A stretch of 32,055 bases of DNA from the IMG/VR virus record IMGVR_UViG_3300044701_003663, positions 1 through 32,055 of that record. One strand, given 5' to 3'. The notes beneath the pieces were generated by a model. The model made no database searches. It saw nothing but the letters and a program-made list of their open reading frames with translations, and was not told the DNA's origin. The position numbers and the translations under genes are program-made. This DNA comes from a virus. Numbering within the stretch: the first letter of the stretch is position 1; each line of letters opens with the position of its first letter. This document shows positions 8,219 to 15,390 of the stretch, one piece after another.

Positions 8219-8242
8219 ACTATAAAACTATAAAACTATAAT
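8219..8242. repeat. Three tandem copies of an 8-base ACTATAAA repeat
   Basis: ACTATAAA at 8219-8226 and 8227-8234 is followed by ACTATAAT at 8235-8242. Read on the minus strand each full copy is TTTATAGT, which contains a -10-like TATAGT. The third copy covers the stop codon of the upstream gene (8236-8238). The same octamer also occurs in the gap before the SNF2 helicase gene (15372-15379). It may be a set of promoter elements or a binding site. Confidence 0.6.
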
Positions 8243-8574
8243 TCAACCCAAGTAAACTCAAAAACTTCTTCTACGTACTCACCATACTCGGTTTCACCAT
8301 TTGCATCACAAAAGGTGTAATTATTTTCTCCTTCTATAATACCTGCCCAACCAATTTCTACATGTGAATCCGCAATTGAATTAAAACCATCTGACAAAGA
8401 ATCAACTATGCCGTCTCTTTGTAGTGTCGATGCTAGACCTCTACGGACTAGCTCATTTTCAAAATCAACATGCTCTTTAGTATAATAAATGTTATCAGTG
8501 TAAAGCTTTTGCTCAATGTAGCCTTCTCCATCCCAGTGAATCCATAGAGACTCGCCAATTCTTTTATCTTTCAC
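8236..8574 (-). CDS. Hypothetical protein, acidic, 112 residues
   Basis: I do not recognise this protein. It is acidic and aromatic-rich, beginning MKDKRIGESLWIHWDGEG and ending EEVFEFTWVEL, with no membrane segment and a single cysteine. The start is GTG 8574, supported by GGGAG a few bases upstream on the minus strand. It begins 2 bases after the stop of the upstream CxxC protein, so both belong to the small-gene operon that contains the two WhiB genes. A small regulatory or host-interaction protein would be typical for such a cluster, but nothing in the sequence shows this. Confidence 0.7.
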   Translation of the reverse strand: MKDKRIGESLWIHWDGEGYIEQKLYTDNIYYTKEHVDFENELVRRGLASTLQRDGIVDSLSDGFNSIADSHVEIGWAGIIEGENNYTFCDANGETEYGEYVEEVFEFTWVEL

Positions 8575-8576
8575 GA

Positions 8577-8897
8577 CTACTCCCTATCTTCCCCGTAGTA
8601 GCCACCAAGCTCGTCTTCCTGATACTCATCTTCCTCATACATCCGAGGTTCTTCGGTCTCAGCAGAGAAAACAATCTTGTGTTCTTTTACATCAAAAATT
8701 CCAGCTATTGTTATTTTTCCGCAAATAGAGCAACTTTCAACTGTTCCTGTATTTATTTTTTGAGGGACATCTACACCTGACAAAGCCATTTTGATATTGC
8801 CATGGTCATCCATACTGTGCGGCTCCCAGCGGGCGTGCTCTTTTAACCAGCACTGTTCACATACTGGTGTAGGAGTGACTACAGGTCCACCGCTCAT
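8577..8897 (-). CDS. Small CxxC protein with acidic C-terminus (zinc-ribbon-like)
   Basis: This 106-residue protein has two CxxC pairs, CEQC near residue 13 and CSIC near residue 56, about 40 residues apart, which could bind one zinc ion as a ribbon. A His-containing stretch (EHARWEPHSMDDHGN) lies between them. The last 25 residues are very acidic with Glu, Asp and Tyr (EEPRMYEEDEYQEDELGGYY). I do not know the family. The ATG at 8897 has no Shine-Dalgarno and starts 9 bases after the WhiB gene upstream of it, so it is probably translated by coupling. It sits between two WhiB genes, so a regulatory role is possible but not shown. Confidence 0.7.
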   Translation of the reverse strand: MSGGPVVTPTPVCEQCWLKEHARWEPHSMDDHGNIKMALSGVDVPQKINTGTVESCSICGKITIAGIFDVKEHKIVFSAETEEPRMYEEDEYQEDELGGYYGEDRE

Positions 8898-8906
8898 ACA
8901 ATAATT

Positions 8907-9185
8907 TTACGCTGTTTTCTTGTAGGGGAATGGCTTACGTTTGCTTTTTATATGCTTTCTGTCAGCAGGGCTTAAACCGCCCCACAAACCAAACTCTTCG
9001 TTTTCTAAACCCCACAAGGCACATTCAACAAGATGTGCGCAACTATTACAGATTTTTCTAGCACCTTCGTAATTTATCTCTGGAGTCCCTGGCAAACTGG
9101 GCTCGTCTCTGTCTTCAGCAAAAAAGAAGTTCCCTCCTACCTGAGCACAAAGTGGGTCTTCATACTGCCAAGGAGGACGAATCAT
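8907..9185 (-). CDS. WhiB-family transcriptional regulator (compact)
   Basis: This 92-residue protein is a minimal WhiB domain: Cys13 in DPLCAQ, then Cys46, Cys49 and Cys55 in CNSCAHLVEC, and the GLWGG turn at 66-70, followed by a short basic tail (KSKRKPFPYKK). The four cysteines are expected to hold a [4Fe-4S] cluster. The length matches typical phage and host WhiB proteins. The region between the first and second cysteine is rather long, with FFFAEDRDEPSLPG. AGGGAT lies about 10 bases before the ATG. It is the second WhiB gene in under 1.6 kb and differs strongly from the first, so the two are unlikely to be a recent duplication. Whether it acts on host or phage promoters is unknown. Confidence 0.9.
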   Translation of the reverse strand: MIRPPWQYEDPLCAQVGGNFFFAEDRDEPSLPGTPEINYEGARKICNSCAHLVECALWGLENEEFGLWGGLSPADRKHIKSKRKPFPYKKTA

Positions 9186-9192
9186 TTAAAAC

Positions 9193-9501
9193 TTATCCCT
9201 TCTTCTTCTTGTCTTCTCGAAGTCCTACTTCATAACCACATCCAGCATAACCAGCAATATCAATCCATGTGTCTGGTTGGAACTCACCTTTATTTGCATA
9301 GCGAGCCATTTTCAAACCAACCATCATCATTGCTACATCTTCGTTTGAAATAGGGATTCCTAGAATTACAGACCAAATTTTTGCTGTTCGGTCAAAATTA
9401 TCTTCAGGGTCCCCATAATTAGTGTTTCTATCAGTAGAGATAATACGAGCTGCTTCTCTAAGAGCTTCTATGCGTGGGGGAGTTACTTCATTTTCCGACA
9501 T
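9193..9501 (-). CDS. DUF6378-like phage protein
   Basis: The 102-residue protein has the pattern I associate with DUF6378: LREAARIISTDRNTNYGDPE, FDRTAKIWSVIL, SNEDVAMMMVGLKMARYA, and DTWIDIAGYAGCGYEV. This small helical family is common in actinobacterial and other phages, near DNA metabolism genes. Its molecular function is not established. The helical layout with conserved Asp and Glu recalls all-alpha NTP pyrophosphatases, but that is only a resemblance. The ATG at 9501 has AAGGT about 8 bases upstream and overlaps the end of the upstream gene by 14 bases. Confidence 0.7.
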   Translation of the reverse strand: MSENEVTPPRIEALREAARIISTDRNTNYGDPEDNFDRTAKIWSVILGIPISNEDVAMMMVGLKMARYANKGEFQPDTWIDIAGYAGCGYEVGLREDKKKKG

Positions 9502-9739
9502 CTTTTACCTTCGCAATCACTTGTGCAGAGTATTCGTATACAGACGTAATGTCTTCTTTTTGTGTGACTATTAGTTCGTAATTGACTTGTTGAAAATTTT
9601 CTGAAATGTCTTCTTCGTCAAAAAAATCATCTCCCTCGTCATTAGTCCCTAAAAATTTTGCAATAGCTATGTCAGCTTTTTCACGAAGCTCTTCATAACT
9701 ATCACCTTGAACTGTTATGTTCAAGGTAATACTTTTCAT
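9488..9739 (-). CDS. Hypothetical small acidic protein, 83 residues
   Basis: I do not recognise this protein. It begins with a strand-like segment (MKSITLNITVQGDSYEEL), has a helical stretch with AIAKFLG, a very acidic middle (DEGDDFFDEEDISENF), and ends with strand-like VYEYSAQVIAKVK. The outline suggests a small alpha-beta fold with an acidic loop. Its ATG overlaps the upstream stop in an ATGA arrangement, and its own 3' end overlaps the DUF6378-like gene by 14 bases, so all three are translated from one message. That tight coupling is the main evidence that it is a real gene. Confidence 0.65.
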   Translation of the reverse strand: MKSITLNITVQGDSYEELREKADIAIAKFLGTNDEGDDFFDEEDISENFQQVNYELIVTQKEDITSVYEYSAQVIAKVKDVGK

Positions 9740-10158
9740 GTTAGAACCAGCTTCTCTAATTTAGCTGGTGGGTAGTGAGCACCATCAAGAATAGGTTCTT
9801 TGCCGTCATTACTTTTAATAATGACATCGCCGTACCTAACTCCAACGACAACACCCCTACGTCCGTTGTGAATTGTTCCAAGTTCTCCATCAAAAGCGTC
9901 AGCTTTAACTCGTACTTGTTCAGTTACTTTAATAAAACCTGGTTGTACTTGAACCCAAGATTCATTTTTATTCTCTTTAACAAGAGTGTGACCTTTTGCT
10001 AGTGAAGCAAACATATCAATTGCTTTAGTTTTAAATTCAGGAGTAAGGTCTAAAGACTCAATCAGTTCGATCAATTTCATCGTGGCATCGCCAACTGGCT
10101 TTCTTACCTTAGCTGCCTGTAATTGGGACTTAACCCAATCCATGTCTAAGTTTGACAT
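9736..10158 (-). CDS. Hypothetical protein with an SH3-like (KOW-type) C-terminal domain
   Basis: The first half of this 140-residue protein is helical (WVKSQLQAAKVRKPV, MKLIELIESLDLTPEFKTKA). The second half looks like a small SH3-like barrel: VRVKADAFDGELGTI, RRGVVVGVRYGDVIIKSND, then HYPPAKLEKLVL. KOW and similar barrels often bind RNA or proteins, but the match is by pattern only. The start is well supported: GGAAAGGAGGTC precedes the ATG by a few bases, and a promoter-like sequence lies just upstream. It heads the small-gene operon that runs down to the CxxC protein. Confidence 0.7.
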   Translation of the reverse strand: MSNLDMDWVKSQLQAAKVRKPVGDATMKLIELIESLDLTPEFKTKAIDMFASLAKGHTLVKENKNESWVQVQPGFIKVTEQVRVKADAFDGELGTIHNGRRGVVVGVRYGDVIIKSNDGKEPILDGAHYPPAKLEKLVLT

Positions 10159-10175
10159 TTGACCTCCTTTCCTAC

Positions 10176-10204
10176 AGTGTATTAGTTTTTAGTTGTTTAG
10201 TAAA
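10176..10204 (-). promoter_or_regulatory. Promoter candidate for the small-gene operon
   Basis: On the minus strand TTTACT (10204-10199) and TACACT (10181-10176) are separated by exactly 17 bases; each matches 4 of 6 positions of the sigma-70-type consensus. They sit in one of the few gaps in this strand, just before a strong Shine-Dalgarno (GGAAAGGAGGTC) and the ATG at 10158. Confidence 0.4.
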
Positions 10205-10207
10205 GAT

Positions 10208-11221
10208 TTAAGCTAACTGTTTTAGTGTTTTAGTTAATTTTTCGTTTATATCATCTTGGCTAGGAAGTTGGTTTAGGTATGATTGTTTTTGACTAAACGC
10301 CAACTCTGTACGTTCAACTGCATCCATAAGCTCTACGCTTGTTGCAAGATGTCTCCACTCTTCTCCCATATACCCCGTAATTTTCCAGTCGTGAACTACA
10401 GGAACTCCTTGGGATAGAGATTGAGAAAGTGCAGGAGACCACCAAGATTCATTATTTCTATATGTAGGCACAATTGTTCCGATTGCCCCGCGGATGTGAG
10501 TGAGAGTCTCTGATTCAACTTCCCAGACGTCTTGTTTGATGGGGGTAACCTTTTTTGTCAGCATTTGAGCATAGTTTTTTCCAGAAGAATTAAAAGCATC
10601 GCACACCCAATACTCATCACTGAGGTAGTAATTTTTTGTTTTTTCTGGTTGAAGAAGGACGTACGAATCAACACTCACCCCTACTAAATTTTCTGCAGGA
10701 AGATTAGGCAGATACTTAGTTAGTAGGTCTGCAGTTGACCAAGGGTACGATGGGTAAAAAGTTGTAGGCCACTGCTCATTACTTAGGTATTCAACAAAAC
10801 TTTTAATCTCGGCTTTAAGCTCTGGATTATCTACAACATCGGAATAACTTTTTCTTCTGTCGTAAAAACTTTTGAAAGTCGACGCTTCGTTGGTCCAAGC
10901 ATTTAACGAAGGTGGGATTTTAAAACTTTCTGGGGCATCAATTAAAAGAGATAGGTTGCCTATCTCTCTACACTTATTTGCTGTTATAAAAGCAGGATAG
11001 ATTTTGTTAGCAGAGATGCTGGTTGTTGGAGCAATGCCAACTATTACCAAATCAAACTCTTCTAAGTATGACTTTTCCCAGCCGATTTGAGGAGAAGCAA
11101 AAGTAACGTCAATTCCAGCGTTTTTAAAATTTTGACCTAGTAAATTACTAAAAGTAGGGGTTCTTTCTGCATGCTTTTTAGAAGCTTGTTGTGCAGTACA
11201 CCCAGTAATTAAAACTTTCAT
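10208..11221 (-). CDS. Putative glycosyltransferase (GT-B-like)
   Basis: This 337-residue protein begins with a Rossmann-like strand and loop (MKVLITGCTAQQASKK), then a second strand (GIDVTFASP) and FDLVIVGIAPTTSISANK. Near the C-terminus SLSQGVPVVHDWKITGYMGE resembles the donor-binding part of GT-B enzymes, where a GxPVV turn is typical. I recall similar proteins annotated as glycosyltransferases in actinobacterial phages, but no catalytic residue can be fixed by eye. The ATG follows AAGGA. It lies between the recombination operon and the small-gene operon, and a stable hairpin precedes it. Possible targets are host glycans or modified phage DNA bases; no base-modification gene is visible here, so neither is shown. 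Confidence 0.5.
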   Translation of the reverse strand: MKVLITGCTAQQASKKHAERTPTFSNLLGQNFKNAGIDVTFASPQIGWEKSYLEEFDLVIVGIAPTTSISANKIYPAFITANKCREIGNLSLLIDAPESFKIPPSLNAWTNEASTFKSFYDRRKSYSDVVDNPELKAEIKSFVEYLSNEQWPTTFYPSYPWSTADLLTKYLPNLPAENLVGVSVDSYVLLQPEKTKNYYLSDEYWVCDAFNSSGKNYAQMLTKKVTPIKQDVWEVESETLTHIRGAIGTIVPTYRNNESWWSPALSQSLSQGVPVVHDWKITGYMGEEWRHLATSVELMDAVERTELAFSQKQSYLNQLPSQDDINEKLTKTLKQLA

Positions 11222-11244
11222 AATGTCCTTTTTCAGTTATGTGA

Positions 11245-11277
11245 AGAGCCACCCAACGCTAAACGTTGGGCGGCTCT
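11245..11277 (-). terminator. Stable hairpin between the SSB-like and glycosyltransferase genes
   Basis: Bases 11245-11258 pair with 11264-11277 around a 5-base loop to give a 14-bp stem. The single mismatch in the plus strand (A 11251, C 11271) becomes a G-U pair in minus-strand RNA, so the structure fits the direction of transcription. No good U-run follows, so it may be a partial terminator, an RNA stabiliser or a processing site. Confidence 0.5.
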
Positions 11278-11292
11278 AACACAGATGTCACC

Positions 11293-11808
11293 TTAAAACG
11301 GTGCTGTTGGTGCCGCCGCTGGTGCAGCAGCTGGTGCTGGTGCAGGTGCAGGGGCTGGTGCCGCTGCTACAGGTGGTACTGCAGCTCCTGCAGTTGCTCC
11401 ACCCGACGCTGGGTAGTAGTTCTTAATTTCGTTCTTCTTGTTGCCCTGATAAGTCTTTTGACCAACCTGAGCACGGAAGCGACGACCCTGAAGTGCTGCT
11501 TCAATTTGTGCGTTTGACGGTGCACGGTCAAAAAAGTCTTTTGCAAGACCTAGTGCGCTCATCTTACGGAAAAAGATTCCGAGAGCTGTTGGGTTTTCAG
11601 GCGAAATTGTTAGGTTGTCCCAAACAAGACGCTTTGCAAAAGCACCAGATTCAACTTGTGCTTTAAGTGAAAACATTGTCTTACCAGACTGCGTTACCTT
11701 TGCAACGGCTTCTACAACATTCAAGTCATAGTCGCCATCTGGTAGTGGCTCATAAGATGCAGATTCACCTGCATTTTTAATGAGGTCTGCCCAATTGAGA
11801 GTACTCAT
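11293..11808 (-). CDS. DUF669-type single-stranded DNA-binding candidate with Ala-Pro tail
   Basis: Residues 1-135 of this 171-residue protein follow the phage DUF669 pattern: LNWADLIKNAGE, YEPLPDGDYDLNVVEA, KTMFSLKAQVESG, RLVWDNLTISPENP, FFRKMSALGL, and GRRFRAQVGQKTYQGNKKNE. DUF669 proteins sit next to phage recombinases and are thought to act as single-strand binding proteins. The last 35 residues are almost only Ala and Pro, ending TAPF; a flexible tail ending in Pro-Phe recalls the partner-binding tip of bacterial SSB, although the usual acidic residues are missing. The ATG overlaps the stop of the Sak4-like gene by 4 bases (ATGA), which couples the binding protein to the recombinase. Confidence 0.75.
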   Translation of the reverse strand: MSTLNWADLIKNAGESASYEPLPDGDYDLNVVEAVAKVTQSGKTMFSLKAQVESGAFAKRLVWDNLTISPENPTALGIFFRKMSALGLAKDFFDRAPSNAQIEAALQGRRFRAQVGQKTYQGNKKNEIKNYYPASGGATAGAAVPPVAAAPAPAPAPAPAAAPAAAPTAPF

Positions 11809-12593
11809 GCGTTTGCTTCTTTCTTAGTAGTGGTGGTTTGTTCTGTTTGTGGTGCTTGTCTTGGTCCGAAAATAGTGTCGAGCATGACATCAATAGATAG
11901 TTTGTCTTGCTCAACAATCGAGCCCAATCGGCCTTGAACTCGTTCTCCTGCTTCATACTCATTTGTGCGTTCGACGTACATACGACGAACCTTGTAAGGA
12001 GGTGAGAGCGGGTCAGGGTTAGGGAAAGATTCGATAGTCAGAGCGCCAAGAATGTCGTAAAAATATGGCGCTTGAATAGCGAGCTGACCTTGTAGGTAAG
12101 GTCTGTGCTTTCCATCCTGAGTCACACGAGACATTGCTGTAAGAACAACAGCCTCGAGTGGGTTAGTTGGGTGCATTGTTAGGTCGCGGAGGTCGCGTAG
12201 AAGACCACCCATGTGACGAAGTAGTTCGCCCCACTGTTGCATCTTCATCTGCTCATTTCCAGCGATGCTGTCCATGCACTTAACTTGTAACTCTGAAATA
12301 GAGTCAATAATCAATGACTTAAATTGGTGCTTACCAAGTTGTAGCCACTGATATGTTTTAATTACCGTGTCGTAATCACGTACTGTGACTACGCAGGTAT
12401 CCCAAGTTCCATCTGCTACAGGTGGTTCCTCTCGCAGTGGGTCCCAATACTTAACGACGATAGGCAAGAATCTGTGTCCGCCTTCAACGTCAAGCATGAG
12501 TCGTGGGTATGGTGCGGTTACGGCAAAAGTTGACTTACCAACCTTTGATTCTCCGTAAACCATTACGGTCAAAGACCGTTGGATTTCACTCAT
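11805..12593 (-). CDS. Sak4-like RecA-fold ATPase (phage recombinase)
   Basis: This 262-residue protein has a Walker A loop GESKVGKST at residues 14-22 and a Walker B strand SLIIDS with Asp97, followed by a compact RecA-type core (VVLTAMSR, then RPYLQGQLAIQAPYFYDIL). The size and layout match the AAA_24/Sak4 group, RecA-like ATPases that assist homologous recombination in phages together with a single-strand binding protein. Here the SSB-like gene is immediately downstream with a 4-base overlap and a Cas4-like nuclease is immediately upstream, which is the usual Sak4 neighbourhood. The C-terminal 20 residues (PQTEQTTTTKKEANA) look unstructured. Confidence 0.8.
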   Translation of the reverse strand: MSEIQRSLTVMVYGESKVGKSTFAVTAPYPRLMLDVEGGHRFLPIVVKYWDPLREEPPVADGTWDTCVVTVRDYDTVIKTYQWLQLGKHQFKSLIIDSISELQVKCMDSIAGNEQMKMQQWGELLRHMGGLLRDLRDLTMHPTNPLEAVVLTAMSRVTQDGKHRPYLQGQLAIQAPYFYDILGALTIESFPNPDPLSPPYKVRRMYVERTNEYEAGERVQGRLGSIVEQDKLSIDVMLDTIFGPRQAPQTEQTTTTKKEANA

Positions 12594-12596
12594 GCG

Positions 12597-13526
12597 TCAC
12601 TCGTTTCCTTTAGTTTCTTCTTGACCATAGTAAGCATATGGATCTGCTACTACGAAGTTATCACTGATTGCTTGTTCTGCGGCACTGCCATCATCAACAA
12701 GTGTGCAAACAGTGAAGAATGGGCACTTCCATTTGCAGTCACGCGAAGGGCGTGGATACGCATGGAAAGCTGGGTTCTCACCCTCATCCAATGCTTTTCT
12801 AACACGCATCATGTCGGCAATAGTGCCGTGTAGACGGTCCCAGAAGGAGCGTAGGGTGAAGATGTTGTGCCGTACTTCGATTTGGTCGTAGAACGGCGGA
12901 CGTGCCGCTGCAGAGCGTCGGACCTTCTTCAACATTGTGAAGATGCCTCCGTCTGAGCGTTCTGACTCATCCTTCTTGGTGGATTCCAAGAGCATGTATG
13001 TCAAAATCTGTTCATTCATTGGTGCAAGGTTTGCAAACTCGCTTAAAGAACCGCCAACAGTTTTAAAGTCGCGGAACATACGAACGCCATCACCCTTGCG
13101 ACGCACACGCATATCAAGTTTTCCAGTAAGCTCAACTTCTCCATTAAAAAGCGGTGCAGTAATAACTTCTTCAGTAGAAATCATTTCAAGTTCAGCATCA
13201 ACGCCATTTTCTTCTACCCACTGCAAGTAGCCTTCAAGCATGATGTGCCCAAGTTCTCCTTCTTTTTCTAACTCAGAGACATCTTTAAACTCTGCAAGAA
13301 GTAGTTGCTTTTCTGCATTTAAAAGATTCGCGTGGGATTGTAGAAGTGGTGTTCCATTTGCATAGTAATCATCTAGCGCAGCGTGGATTCGGGTACCAAG
13401 TACAAGCGCACCCGTGGAATCTCTATACTTTGGTTGCAATCTTCTGTAGTAGGTAAGCCACCACTTGCGACGGCAATCTTTAAATGTTTGAATCTCGCTG
13501 TTGGAGATTCTGACTACTTCGCTCAT
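12597..13526 (-). CDS. Cas4/RecB-like PD-(D/E)XK nuclease with Fe-S cysteines
   Basis: The 309-residue protein has the motifs of RecB-family nucleases: ISNSEIQTFKDCRRKWW with Cys18 at the N-terminus, GTRIHAAL with His48, TGKLDMR with Asp138, FRDFKT with Asp153 and Lys155, and NEQILTYMLL. The C-terminus has CKWKCPFFTVC with Cys264, Cys268 and Cys274. Together with Cys18 these make the four-cysteine set that binds an iron-sulfur cluster in Cas4 and AddB-type nucleases. It probably resects DNA ends to give single strands for the Sak4-like recombinase, with which it is co-transcribed. The ATG overlaps the helicase stop by 4 bases. No CRISPR array or other Cas gene is present, so a CRISPR role is not suggested. 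Confidence 0.82.
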   Translation of the reverse strand: MSEVVRISNSEIQTFKDCRRKWWLTYYRRLQPKYRDSTGALVLGTRIHAALDDYYANGTPLLQSHANLLNAEKQLLLAEFKDVSELEKEGELGHIMLEGYLQWVEENGVDAELEMISTEEVITAPLFNGEVELTGKLDMRVRRKGDGVRMFRDFKTVGGSLSEFANLAPMNEQILTYMLLESTKKDESERSDGGIFTMLKKVRRSAAARPPFYDQIEVRHNIFTLRSFWDRLHGTIADMMRVRKALDEGENPAFHAYPRPSRDCKWKCPFFTVCTLVDDGSAAEQAISDNFVVADPYAYYGQEETKGNE

Positions 13527-15322
13527 AGTAACCCTGCCTTATCGTCTTTAAGTAGTTTTAGTAGTTGTGTTTGATCTTGAACGATGTCTTCAAAGTTCTG
13601 AGCTTTTTTCTCAAGAACATCAATAACGCGTTCTTCTATAGTTCCTTCAGTCACGTAATCAGTAATTACTACTGAATCGTGAATTTCAGAACCAATTCTG
13701 TGAACTCTATCAAGTGCTTGCTTGTGGTCAACTAATGACCAAGGGCGTTGAAGCATAATTAAGCGTCGAGCAGCAGTTAGAGTTACTCCAACACCACCAG
13801 CTTGGGCAGTAAAAAGAATCCACTTTGTTTTTCCAGATTGGAAATCATCAATTGCTTTTTGACGCTCATCTTCAGTCTGAGCGCCCGTGATGAGTCCATG
13901 AGGAATGCTCTTCTTAGTCATCTCTGCGCTAACTAAATCGATTAATTGACGAGACACTGCGCAAACGGCTACCGAGTCATCACCAAAGTCTCCGCTTTGA
14001 ATATCATCCATAAGCGCATCAACTTTGCAAGAAGGTTCAGTTAGATATACAGCTACTTCTCCTGTCTGTTCATTTGTCTCAAGAACAGCAGAAGAACTTG
14101 CAAACTGTAGAAGTCTCAACGTCTGCGTCAAAATACTTGGAGCAGTGAGAGCAGAACCGTTTTCTAATTCTGCAATCATGGTGTCGCGCATCTGCTCGTA
14201 AGCTTTCTTTTGCTTAGGAGACATTTCAATGTCACGACGTTCGTTGATTACCTCTGGCAACCAAGGAAGCACGACAGACTTCAACATACGTCGCATCACA
14301 GGTTGTACAGCTTTATCAAACTCTGCTTGCATGTGTGGCTTTACTCCGATAACAAGCATTCCGCCAAACGCATTAAGCATTGTGTCAACCATGCGCTCAA
14401 TCCAACGGGTCTTGCTAGGCCAATCTTTAGGAGACAGCCAGTGAAGGATTGCCCAAAGGTCAACTACATCTTTTGCAATCGGTGTACCAGTCAAAGCAAA
14501 CTTAATTTCAGCATCACCAGTTGCTGCCCATAGAGCACGGGTCTGCTTAGACTTCGGCTCTTTTGAACGGTGAATCTCATCTGCAACAACAGCCTTAAAA
14601 TCAATGGTATTTAACTCACGCTGATGGACTTCGCAGCGGTTGACACTAATAGATTCATCGAGACCGCCACAATCGGAGCAACGAGTTAGGGCTACAGAAC
14701 CGTAAGGAGCAAGTCTTGAGTGCCCTCTCAAAGCCTCCCAATTAAGAACATAAACATCAGCCTGATTGTCGAACTGTTTCTTACGCTGGACAGCGCTTCC
14801 TTTAATAACTTGAGTGGTGACCTCAGGCCACCATTTTTCAAACTCTCTAGCCCAGTTCTTTTTGAGGGTGTTAGGGCAGACGATTAAAGCTGGAAAAACC
14901 TGTTCGCCGTCATTTTGTAGTTTTTTCAAGGCTCTAATTGCCTGAGCTGTTTTACCTAGACCTGGCTCATCAGCGAGCAAAGCACGTTTAGCGGTACTGA
15001 GGAACTGTACGCCCGCTCTTTGGTGTGGGAAGAGGTCTTCATCCCCATCAGCCTCTAAAACCTCTCTAAGGGCCATAGAAGGCGAAATACGGGTGTTTAA
15101 TTCATTGCTTGCCCAATCATTAAGGGCTGGACCTATTTGAAGGTCGTGGAGGAAGGTAGAACGCAAAGCGAGGCAACTGGACCAGCTTAGAGGCAGTCTC
15201 CACAGTTGGTCCTGAGCTGACCATTTAGAGCCCGGAATGGACTTACAAAGGTCCTTAAATCGCCACTCAGCTTGAATGACTATGTTGGATTTTTCAGCGT
15301 CTAAATCCACAAATACTGGCAT
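13523..15322 (-). CDS. SNF2-family DNA helicase/translocase
   Basis: The motif set is complete: DEPGLGKT (Walker A, residues 118-125 from the chosen start), ADEIH (motif II, a DEIH variant), LTGTP (motif III), TAQAGGVGVTLT, and QALDRVHRIG (motif VI). Between motifs Ia and II there is an insert with CSDCGG and a downstream Cys and His (CEVH) that may bind zinc. The first 90 residues before the helicase core recall the HARP-like part of SMARCAL1 relatives, which remodel forks and anneal strands. I start at ATG 15322, with AGGAAG about 7 bases upstream, rather than at an in-frame GTG two codons earlier that almost touches the Shine-Dalgarno. This gives 599 residues. It heads the recombination operon. 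Confidence 0.88.
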   Translation of the reverse strand: MPVFVDLDAEKSNIVIQAEWRFKDLCKSIPGSKWSAQDQLWRLPLSWSSCLALRSTFLHDLQIGPALNDWASNELNTRISPSMALREVLEADGDEDLFPHQRAGVQFLSTAKRALLADEPGLGKTAQAIRALKKLQNDGEQVFPALIVCPNTLKKNWAREFEKWWPEVTTQVIKGSAVQRKKQFDNQADVYVLNWEALRGHSRLAPYGSVALTRCSDCGGLDESISVNRCEVHQRELNTIDFKAVVADEIHRSKEPKSKQTRALWAATGDAEIKFALTGTPIAKDVVDLWAILHWLSPKDWPSKTRWIERMVDTMLNAFGGMLVIGVKPHMQAEFDKAVQPVMRRMLKSVVLPWLPEVINERRDIEMSPKQKKAYEQMRDTMIAELENGSALTAPSILTQTLRLLQFASSSAVLETNEQTGEVAVYLTEPSCKVDALMDDIQSGDFGDDSVAVCAVSRQLIDLVSAEMTKKSIPHGLITGAQTEDERQKAIDDFQSGKTKWILFTAQAGGVGVTLTAARRLIMLQRPWSLVDHKQALDRVHRIGSEIHDSVVITDYVTEGTIEERVIDVLEKKAQNFEDIVQDQTQLLKLLKDDKAGLL

Positions 15323-15328
15323 TTTCAC

Positions 15329-15390
15329 TTCCTGTCACTATGTCAAACATACTATCACGAAAAATTAAGAAACTATAAAATTCTTGATAG
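15329..15390 (-). promoter_or_regulatory. Promoter/operator region upstream of the SNF2 operon
   Basis: This 62-base AT-rich gap is one of few on the minus strand. It carries one TTTATAGT element (15379-15372), the same octamer that is tandemly repeated near the WhiB gene. A perfect 7-base inverted repeat, ACTATCA at 15351-15357 and TGATAGT at 15385-15391, flanks it, and a second small palindrome TATGTcaaACATA lies at 15339-15351. These could be a -10 element with an operator. No good -35 was found. Confidence 0.4.

Noticed and set aside
11266-11517. Plus-strand open frame rich in Cys, Trp and Arg
   Set aside because: It is antisense to the Ala-Pro tail of the DUF669-like protein; the odd composition results from reading repeated Ala/Pro codons backwards.
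12597-13526. Cas4 as part of a CRISPR-Cas system
   Set aside because: No other Cas gene or array is present and the gene is embedded in a phage recombination operon.
15341-15346. Perfect TTGACA on the minus strand before the SNF2 gene, as a -35 element
   Set aside because: The start codon is only about 18 bases away, so no -10 element and transcription start would fit before it, and no TATAAT-like hexamer follows.
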